Shown here piece by piece: positions 7,202 through 12,419 of a DNA stretch of 12,419 nt. The first letter of the stretch is position 1, and each line of letters begins with the position of its first letter. The stretch comes from Methanobacteriota archaeon. Its GTDB lineage: Archaea; Thermoplasmatota; Poseidoniia; Poseidoniales; Thalassarchaeaceae. The translations under genes and the position numbers were made by a program. The notes under the pieces were generated by a model, which ran no database searches, had not been told where the DNA came from, and saw nothing but the letters and a program-made list of their open reading frames with translations. The stretch spans positions 15,624-28,042 of the forward strand of contig PAUH01000031.1 in NCBI GenBank assembly GCA_002712645.1. The letters run 5' to 3'.

Positions 7202-8374
7202 ATGGGATACGAGGCACTCGACTTCTACGATGTTGATTCACTTCTTACAGATGAAGAACGCATGATTCGCGACGTCGTGAGAGACTGGGTGGATGAATCA
7301 GTTATCCCAAAAATAGAGAATGCTTGCAGAGAGGGGGTCTTCCTGGATGAATGGCGCCAGGAGCTTGGTGGCATGGGGATATTGGGGGCCCCATTGAAGG
7401 GGTACGGATGCCCTGGACTTTCTTACACTGCATATGGCGTGATTTGTCGAGAATTGGAAAGAGGAGATAGCGGAATCAGATCCTTCGCAAGTGTGCAAGG
7501 TTCTCTTGCGATGTACCCGATATGGGATTTCGGAAGTGAGGAACAGAAGGAGAAGTATCTGCCCAAGATGGCAAGTGGAGAGCTAATCGGTTGCTTCGGG
7601 TTAACTGAACCAGACTACGGATCGAATCCCGGCGATATGGTGACCAAGGCTGAAGAGGATGATGACCACTATATTCTGAATGGCGCGAAGATGTGGATCA
7701 CAAATGGGACTATTGCTGATCTGGCAGTAGTCTGGGCCAAACTAGACGGAGTCATCAGAGGTTTCATCGTTGAGAAAGGCGATGAGGGTTTCTCTGCACC
7801 AGAGATGAAAGGGAAGCACTCGCTAAAGGCTAGCGTTACATCAGAACTTGTATTCCAAGACTGCAAGATTCCAAAAGATAGGATCCTTCCAGGCGTCAAA
7901 GGGCTCAGAGGGCCGTTTTCATGTCTTAACAATGCTAGATATGGAATCTCATGGGGCGCGGTTGGCGCTGCTCAGTCATGCTTCGACTCAGCCAGAAGCT
8001 ATGCGATGAGTCGGATTCAATTCGATCACCCAATAGCGGCTTACCAGTTGGTGCAGAATAAATTAGCCTGGATGCTTCGTGAAATCACAAAGGCGCAACT
8101 TCTCGCATACCACCTGGGTGTCAAGAAGGATTCAGGAGAATGGGTGCCTGAACACATCTCTCTTGCGAAAATGAACAATGTGGACATAGCTCTCGAAATT
8201 GCACGTGTTGCTAGAGACATCCACGGTGCGAATGGCATACTGGACGAATATCCGGTCATGCGCCACATGGCAAATCTCGAATCTGTAAAGACGTATGAGG
8301 GAACTCACGACATACACAATCTGATACTAGGAAGGCACATAACCGGCATTCAGGCCTTTACGAGAGAAGCCTGA
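7202..8374 (+). CDS. gcdH: Glutaryl-CoA dehydrogenase (decarboxylating)
   Basis: Oxidises and decarboxylates glutaryl-CoA to crotonyl-CoA and CO2 in lysine, tryptophan or aromatic-acid breakdown, giving electrons to ETF. The 390-residue protein follows the human enzyme closely by eye: IKGYGC-like LKGYGCPG at 65-72, RELERGDSGIRS at 83-94 holding E86 and R93 (human E87 and R94, which bind the substrate carboxylate and mark this subfamily), CFGLTEPDYGSNPGDM at 131-146, MWITNG at 164-169, GPFSCLNNARYGISWG at 237-252, and KTYEGTHDIHNLILGR at 363-378 with catalytic base E366 (human E370). The ending TGIQAF is also shared. Nothing is missing or truncated. ETF beta begins 48 bases downstream, so the acceptor is encoded alongside. 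No clear ribosome binding site precedes the ATG. A non-decarboxylating glutaryl-CoA dehydrogenase remains possible. Confidence 0.92.
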   Translation: MGYEALDFYDVDSLLTDEERMIRDVVRDWVDESVIPKIENACREGVFLDEWRQELGGMGILGAPLKGYGCPGLSYTAYGVICRELERGDSGIRSFASVQGSLAMYPIWDFGSEEQKEKYLPKMASGELIGCFGLTEPDYGSNPGDMVTKAEEDDDHYILNGAKMWITNGTIADLAVVWAKLDGVIRGFIVEKGDEGFSAPEMKGKHSLKASVTSELVFQDCKIPKDRILPGVKGLRGPFSCLNNARYGISWGAVGAAQSCFDSARSYAMSRIQFDHPIAAYQLVQNKLAWMLREITKAQLLAYHLGVKKDSGEWVPEHISLAKMNNVDIALEIARVARDIHGANGILDEYPVMRHMANLESVKTYEGTHDIHNLILGRHITGIQAFTREA

Positions 8375-8413
8375 TTCCGTTGTATTGATAGGACTGCTGC
8401 CGGAGCGACGTAT

Positions 8414-8420
8414 GGTGATC
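8414..8420 (+). promoter_or_regulatory. Ribosome binding site for etfB, supports GTG start
   Basis: GGTGATC is complementary to part of the expected archaeal 16S rRNA 3' tail (GGATCACCTCC); its GG lies 7 nt before the GTG at 8423. It supports that start over the out-of-frame ATG at 8412. Confidence 0.45.
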
Positions 8421-8422
8421 GC

Positions 8423-9178
8423 GTGAAGGTAGCCGTCCTAATCAAGCAAGTACCAGACACAACAGCAAGAATTAGCATAGCCGGCGGATCGGTTGACGAG
8501 GGCTCTATATCGAAATGGACAATCAGCCCGTATGACGAATATGCCCTTGAGGCCGCCCTTAAATTGCAAAGCGAATCAGGGGCGAAGGTAGTTGCAATTA
8601 CTCTTGGGCCACAGCGTTCTTCCAAGTCTCTTATCGATGCCGCAGCGGTTGGTGCTGATGAGCTGGTGCACGTATTGTATGAGGGGGATACGGGGTCATT
8701 ATCACTTCAGAGTGCTCTGGCGGCTGCTGTCCGTAAATCAGAAGCGGATATCGTTCTCGCGGGCAAGCAAGCAGCAGACACTAACTCTGGCTCTACAGCA
8801 CCAGGAGTTGCACAGATGCTTGGCCTTCCCTGTGTGGGTCTTGTCTCGGAGGTAAAGGCGGTTGACGGCAACTTCGTGGCAACTCGATCGACTTCCTCAG
8901 GCATGGAACGTGTTTCGGTGAATGGCCCATGCGTATTTGCATTCGACAAAGGCGATGAAGAGCTACGAAGGCCGAATGTGAGAGGCATCATGATGGCTAA
9001 AAAGAAGCCGATAGAGTCGCTATCCCCTGCTGATCTTGGTGTTTCAATGGAAGATGGCGGCGTGAATGTTGAATCAGTCGGATACCCTCCAGAGAAGCCT
9101 GTCGGGCAGACATTCCAGGGTGCGGCTTCTGCCTCTGAAGTCGTAACCAAACTGAGAGAAGAGGCCAACGTAATCTGA
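8423..9178 (+). CDS. etfB: Electron transfer flavoprotein beta subunit
   Basis: Beta subunit of the soluble ETF heterodimer, which accepts electrons from acyl-CoA dehydrogenases; this subunit binds AMP and carries the dehydrogenase docking loop. Translation starts at GTG and gives 251 residues, normal for the family. The N-terminus MKVAVLIKQVPDT is diagnostic, followed by ISPYDEYALEAAL (34-46), the ADIVLAGKQAADTNSG stretch (about 109-124) and LPCVGLVSEV. Near 185-200, LRRPNVRGIMMAKKKP corresponds to the loop that binds partner dehydrogenases. It lies 48 bases after gcdH and 12 before etfA. Whether the ETF is an ordinary or an electron-bifurcating type cannot be settled by eye; the gcdH neighbour suggests ordinary. 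No membrane ETF:quinone oxidoreductase gene is in the window. Confidence 0.95.
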   Translation: MKVAVLIKQVPDTTARISIAGGSVDEGSISKWTISPYDEYALEAALKLQSESGAKVVAITLGPQRSSKSLIDAAAVGADELVHVLYEGDTGSLSLQSALAAAVRKSEADIVLAGKQAADTNSGSTAPGVAQMLGLPCVGLVSEVKAVDGNFVATRSTSSGMERVSVNGPCVFAFDKGDEELRRPNVRGIMMAKKKPIESLSPADLGVSMEDGGVNVESVGYPPEKPVGQTFQGAASASEVVTKLREEANVI

Positions 9179-9184
9179 GGAGGT
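9179..9184 (+). promoter_or_regulatory. Ribosome binding site for etfA
   Basis: A strong GGAGGT, beginning right after the etfB stop codon and 6 nt before the ATG at 9191. It sets the etfA start over the out-of-frame ATG at 9186. Confidence 0.8.
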
Positions 9185-9190
9185 CATGAC

Positions 9191-10108
9191 ATGAGTGTAA
9201 CAATCGTTTCAGAACCGCATGAAGAAGGAATGCATCCGACCTTGCCGCAATTGGTGAGGGCGGCATCGATAATCGGTGAATCATGTACTGTGATTATACC
9301 TGGTGGAAATGGTGCCGATGAAGCATCGAAAATACAGGGTGTTGAGAAGGTCATAAAACTCAATGGAGACTGCTTCTCAGTATTCGATTCATCGGCATGG
9401 TCAGCAGCAATATCCGGTCTTGTCGATGGTACTGTTCTGATGGCTACTACTCCCATGGGGAGGGAGCTTTCAGCGAGCATCGCAGCAGGTCTTGGACGTT
9501 CAGTTGTCCAGGATGTGACTTCGATAGCCCCGGGCATAAAGGTCGAGAGGCCCGCCTACTCCGGCAAGGCTGTGGAAAGTATCTCCGTGAGTGGCGATGC
9601 AGTCATTACGATCCGTCCGAACGCAATTGAATCAGCGGAATCGGGGGGTTCAGCGGATGTTTCGACGGTTGACTCCGGGGAGAACTTGAAGATTGCAATC
9701 TTAGAAGCCATTGCCAAGGCAGGAGAACGTCTCGACGTCTCTGAGGCTGATATCATAATTTCCGGGGGAAGGGGCCTTGGAGATCGATCTAATTTTGAAA
9801 AACTGGAATCTGTTGCTGATTCTCTCGGTGCCGCGGTGGGTGCTAGTCGCGCAGTTGTGGACGAATGGGGCCTTCCTCACAGTATGCAAGTTGGCCAAAC
9901 GGGGAAGACCGTCACCCCATCCCTCTACATTGCAGTCGGAATATCTGGTGCGATTCAGCATCTAGCCGGTATGCGATCAAGCAGATACATTCTCGCAATC
10001 AACAAGGATCCCGAGGCACCTATCTTCGGTGTTGCCGACTATGGAATCGTTGCTCAGTGGGAAGACGCGCTGCCAATCCTACATGAGGCCATCAAGTCTC
10101 TTCCGTGA
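9191..10108 (+). CDS. etfA: Electron transfer flavoprotein alpha subunit
   Basis: Alpha subunit of ETF; it binds the redox-active FAD and pairs with the etfB product. The 305 residues divide into an N-terminal alpha/beta domain (1 to about 170) and a C-terminal FAD domain (about 185-305). FAD-domain landmarks are SGGRGLGD at 191-198, GASRAVVDEWGLPHSMQVGQ at 217-236, TGKTV at 237-241, YIAVGISGAIQH at 246-257, INKDPEAPIF at 270-279 and VADYGIV at 281-287, all in the usual order. Length is close to typical (about 310-320). It forms a tight pair with etfB, and its last 17 bases overlap the 3' end of the phosphopantetheinyl transferase gene on the other strand. The overlap may matter for transcription ending; see the inverted repeat at the stop codon. 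Confidence 0.95.
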   Translation: MSVTIVSEPHEEGMHPTLPQLVRAASIIGESCTVIIPGGNGADEASKIQGVEKVIKLNGDCFSVFDSSAWSAAISGLVDGTVLMATTPMGRELSASIAAGLGRSVVQDVTSIAPGIKVERPAYSGKAVESISVSGDAVITIRPNAIESAESGGSADVSTVDSGENLKIAILEAIAKAGERLDVSEADIIISGGRGLGDRSNFEKLESVADSLGAAVGASRAVVDEWGLPHSMQVGQTGKTVTPSLYIAVGISGAIQHLAGMRSSRYILAINKDPEAPIFGVADYGIVAQWEDALPILHEAIKSLP

Positions 10109-10718
10109 TCCTCGAAGCGATCACGGCGATGTGGTCTACGTCAGAGATTTTGACATCGTGGCTGTTTATCGACCATCTTGATCCCATGGCCGTCCATGAT
10201 TTTCCATCATGTGTGATATCCTTCGAAATTGACATGCCAATACCGAGGGCTTTCGAAATAGCTTCTTTCGACATCCATATCCGGAGTCTTGAGTGCTCGT
10301 CATGAACATCATTTTGTTCCTCTTCATTCAATATCAAATTAAATGCCCCCTGGGATACTTTCCGATTTCTAGGTTCCAAATCCACCCCCACGGGCATATC
10401 GGAGGGTGCTACCACAGCTACAGCCCCATAATCAGAATGAGATATGCTACATCTCGCAAAGATTCGACCATCACGAACCAGACAACCGCCCATGTCAGGC
10501 ACTATTTGCAAAGTGTCTCCATCTCTAGACTGTGAAATTTTTGAAAGGGCGTGTCTCCCTGAAATATGGTGTAATCTTCTTTTGGGGCTCCTAGAAGCCA
10601 TTATTTTCGGATCTAGGAGAGGAGGGTTGTTTGTATCTTCAGAATGAGCAGAATGCTCCACAAAATGAATCGTGAATGATTTTTGACTTGATACGATCTT
10701 TGAGGCATTGTGGAGCAT
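10092..10718 (-). CDS. 4'-phosphopantetheinyl transferase, Sfp type
   Basis: Transfers the phosphopantetheine arm of CoA to a serine of acyl- or peptidyl-carrier domains. The 208-residue protein shows the family motifs in order: ISGRHAL at 52-58 (the GRxA region), SISHSDYGAVAVVA at 91-104 with H94, VGVDLEPR at 110-117 with metal ligands D113 and E115, and WMSKEAISKALG at 148-159 with E152 (the WxxKEA motif). Length fits the Sfp/PfaE class. Its start lies 5 bases after the stop of the synthase gene, with GGAG 8 nt before the ATG formed by the last synthase codons, so the two are probably translationally coupled and the synthase's carrier domains are its likely substrate. The first 35 residues look poorly ordered; M40 is a less likely alternative start. 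Its 3' end overlaps etfA by 17 bases, tail to tail. Confidence 0.88.
   Translation of the reverse strand: MLHNASKIVSSQKSFTIHFVEHSAHSEDTNNPPLLDPKIMASRSPKRRLHHISGRHALSKISQSRDGDTLQIVPDMGGCLVRDGRIFARCSISHSDYGAVAVVAPSDMPVGVDLEPRNRKVSQGAFNLILNEEEQNDVHDEHSRLRIWMSKEAISKALGIGMSISKDITHDGKSWTAMGSRWSINSHDVKISDVDHIAVIASRITEET
10103..10126. terminator. Inverted repeat at the etfA / PPTase tail overlap
   Basis: A perfect 8-bp stem, CCGTGATC (10103-10110) and GATCACGG (10119-10126), with an 8-base loop. The left arm contains the etfA stop codon (10106-10108); the whole repeat lies inside the 3' coding end of the PPTase. It could end transcription from both sides, but there is no T-run. Confidence 0.35.
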
Positions 10719-10723
10719 ATTCC

Positions 10724-12419
10724 CTACTCCGCGTCTATCAAACCTGGGCGCTCGCTAGCATCCAGGGTAGCCATTGATTTCATCATAAGACCATCAATTT
10801 TGAGCACGGGGGTGCCATCGAGTCTTATTACTGAATCGTGGAGAGTGGAAGAATCGGGTGAAGACCCGATCCTGACGGACAAGACGGTTAACGAACCGTC
10901 TGAAATCTCGTCTGACAGGACTATCCTGCGTGCACCCACGGGGAGAGAGTCAACACCATCGATATCCATTGATGTTAGACCAGCCGCCTGAAAACATGAT
11001 TCAATGAGCATCGGGTATGCTATCATTGTAGGTTGTTTTTCACCCGCTCCACTGTTGAATAATTCTGGATTGGGGATGTCCCTGATATCGTGCACACGTG
11101 CTTCAATTCCTCGGCCATTTTCATTCTGAATAGATGCTACCACTCCAATCAGAGGTTGGAATCTTGGCCCATGGAACATACGGTTGTAGATATCTGCTGA
11201 GGCAAGGATTCTTGATCCATCTTCTTCCTCAGGGATAATGTCAGGAATTGATTCAATTCCCATAGAAGGGCGCAATATTGCAATGGCCTTGTGATGGATT
11301 ATCGATTGTCCGAGCCCTCCGGGGGCCATGGACTCTATGGTGCAAGAAAATGCAATTTCAGCACCATCGTGCTGAATGGATTCAACAGCACAACGAATTT
11401 CCTTGGTCCCTCTTGTGATTTTCACGGGTATTCCGAATTCAACATTCTCGAATCTGACAACTTTGCCATTATTTGAACACAGACTAACGGTCTCAGCCAT
11501 CATTTCGAGAGCCATTACCCCTGGAAAGTATGGCACTCCAGATATTGAGTGGTCTTTGAGATATGTGTGCGAATCCGGATCCAGATCGATAGAGGTGACT
11601 GCCTTCATGCCGATATCGCATTTGAGGATCTGCTGAATCATCGGGAAGGTAAGAGGGTCACCATAATCAGAAGATGCACTCGGAGACAGATGGACTTCCT
11701 TTTCTCTTACTGATTTTCTGTGATCTAAAGTACCCATTTTTCCTGCGATAAGGACTGGCGTGCCTGCTGATCCCAATACCTCTTCAACGAACATACGGGC
11801 ACCGTCGTCGACGGGTATCATGTCCACTCCTGCACGATCGAATACAGTTTCCAGCGATCCCCTTGTAGCCATCCCCGCACCGGCCCAAGGCGACCAAGCA
11901 ATTGAGATTGAGACCATGTTTTCCGAGGATATCCTGGCATGTTCGGCATCCAATATCCTGTTCGCTGCACAATAGTCTAGTTGGGCTGCATTGCCCAATC
12001 TTCCGGCTACGGACGTGAATGAACATGCGAATCTAACCGGCTGCTTTCTCGAAGATAGCGAACCGTAAATCGACAGCCAGCCCCCTACTTTTACGCCCAT
12101 GACCTTCTGTACGGTTTCATCTGACTTTGAATCGAAAGGTGTGGAGTCCTCAATGCCTGCGCCATGCACTATACCAGTTATAGGCCCGTAATTGCCGATG
12201 ATTGAGTCGATCGCTGTATCAACAGACGTCCTTGATGTGACATCCACTGAGACGTATTCTGCGATGGCTCCGGCAGCTCTGAGTCTCGAAAGGGTAGAAT
12301 GAATCCCAATGGCCCGTTTCTTAGATTGCCAAGCATCGTCCCACTGCTTTAGAGTGACTTTCCCAGAACTACTGATTGAATCTAGATGCTGCTTCAATTG
12401 GTTCTTCTCATCTTCCATG
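10724..12419 (-). CDS. PfaA-like iterative type I polyketide/PUFA synthase, C-terminal part (KR-DH)
   Basis: The 3' part of a large multidomain synthase; the 5' part lies beyond the right edge. The ATG at 12418 lies inside the ketoreductase, so it is not the start (numbering below uses it). The KR domain spans about 1-230: the nucleotide-binding TGGxxG is off the edge, but the helical insertion typical of PfaA and enediyne-type KRs is seen at 1-45, then VEY-like AEYVSVDV (53-60), GIVHGAGI (82-89), K110, S136 in FTSVAG, Y149 and N153 in DYCAAN, a complete KR catalytic set. A PS-DH (hot-dog) domain covers about 255-545: H290 in DHSISGVPYFPG, FHGPRFQPL at 415-423, and E473 in LIESCFQAAG, where most PKS dehydratases have Asp. 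The end follows at 564. KR-DH at the C-terminus matches PfaA of PUFA synthases. KS, AT and carrier domains are expected upstream but not seen. Coupled to the PPTase gene. Confidence 0.85.
   Translation of the reverse strand, partial: MEDEKNQLKQHLDSISSSGKVTLKQWDDAWQSKKRAIGIHSTLSRLRAAGAIAEYVSVDVTSRTSVDTAIDSIIGNYGPITGIVHGAGIEDSTPFDSKSDETVQKVMGVKVGGWLSIYGSLSSRKQPVRFACSFTSVAGRLGNAAQLDYCAANRILDAEHARISSENMVSISIAWSPWAGAGMATRGSLETVFDRAGVDMIPVDDGARMFVEEVLGSAGTPVLIAGKMGTLDHRKSVREKEVHLSPSASSDYGDPLTFPMIQQILKCDIGMKAVTSIDLDPDSHTYLKDHSISGVPYFPGVMALEMMAETVSLCSNNGKVVRFENVEFGIPVKITRGTKEIRCAVESIQHDGAEIAFSCTIESMAPGGLGQSIIHHKAIAILRPSMGIESIPDIIPEEEDGSRILASADIYNRMFHGPRFQPLIGVVASIQNENGRGIEARVHDIRDIPNPELFNSGAGEKQPTMIAYPMLIESCFQAAGLTSMDIDGVDSLPVGARRIVLSDEISDGSLTVLSVRIGSSPDSSTLHDSVIRLDGTPVLKIDGLMMKSMATLDASERPGLIDAE
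10727..10730 (-). promoter_or_regulatory. Ribosome binding site of the PPTase gene
   Basis: Minus-strand GGAG within the last sense codons of the synthase, 8 nt before the PPTase ATG; favours that start and coupling of the two genes. Confidence 0.5.

Noticed and set aside
8707..9168. 153-codon minus-strand open frame inside etfB
   Set aside because: Antisense shadow of a clear etfB gene; no family features.
12416..12418. ATG as true start of the synthase
   Set aside because: It lies within the KR domain after the nucleotide-binding motif; the gene must continue off the edge.

Overview
The window reads as a gene-dense archaeal chromosome segment, most likely from a marine heterotrophic euryarchaeon of the Marine Group II / Thermoplasmata kind. 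Evidence for an archaeon: the tyrosyl-tRNA synthetase is the short archaeal/eukaryotic type; the gene upstream of it resembles an archaeal domain of unknown function; two minus-strand genes have TATA-like boxes about 25-30 nt before their start codons, as expected for leaderless archaeal transcripts. Acyl-CoA dehydrogenases, an electron-transfer flavoprotein and a glycan-degrading lipoprotein fit a Marine Group II lifestyle. The lineage is an inference from family recall, not a database result.

Layout from left to right. (1) 1-161, minus: 5' part of a glycine-cleavage H-protein gene, cut by the window edge. (2) 285-1469, plus: a short/branched-chain type acyl-CoA dehydrogenase, divergent from gcvH. 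(3) 1504-5983, minus: a run of four genes, read right to left: a small protein of unknown function, tyrosyl-tRNA synthetase, a long HMG-CoA synthase of the bacterial/eukaryotic MvaS type, and a GH53 endo-beta-1,4-galactanase lipoprotein. (4) 6022-10108, plus: a secreted, membrane-anchored propeller-like protein, a glutaryl-CoA dehydrogenase, and both electron-transfer flavoprotein subunits (etfB, etfA). (5) 10092-12419, minus: a Sfp-type phosphopantetheinyl transferase directly behind the 3' end of a large iterative type I polyketide/PUFA-synthase-like protein (KR and DH domains visible), which runs off the right edge. No gap without a gene exceeds 300 bases. I saw no tRNA, rRNA, insertion sequence or CRISPR array.

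How the genes fit together. The glutaryl-CoA dehydrogenase and ETF genes form a compact oxidation module: the dehydrogenase passes electrons to ETF, which the other acyl-CoA dehydrogenase at 285-1469 can also use. HMG-CoA synthase supplies the mevalonate route to the isoprenoid lipids normal for archaea. The most unusual part is the right end: a PfaA-like multidomain synthase with its own carrier-protein-activating enzyme, i.e. capacity to build a fatty-acyl or polyketide chain in an organism whose membrane lipids should be isoprenoid. Both convergent gene junctions carry an inverted repeat that includes a stop codon, and a perfect 11-bp stem lies inside the tyrosyl-tRNA synthetase gene.
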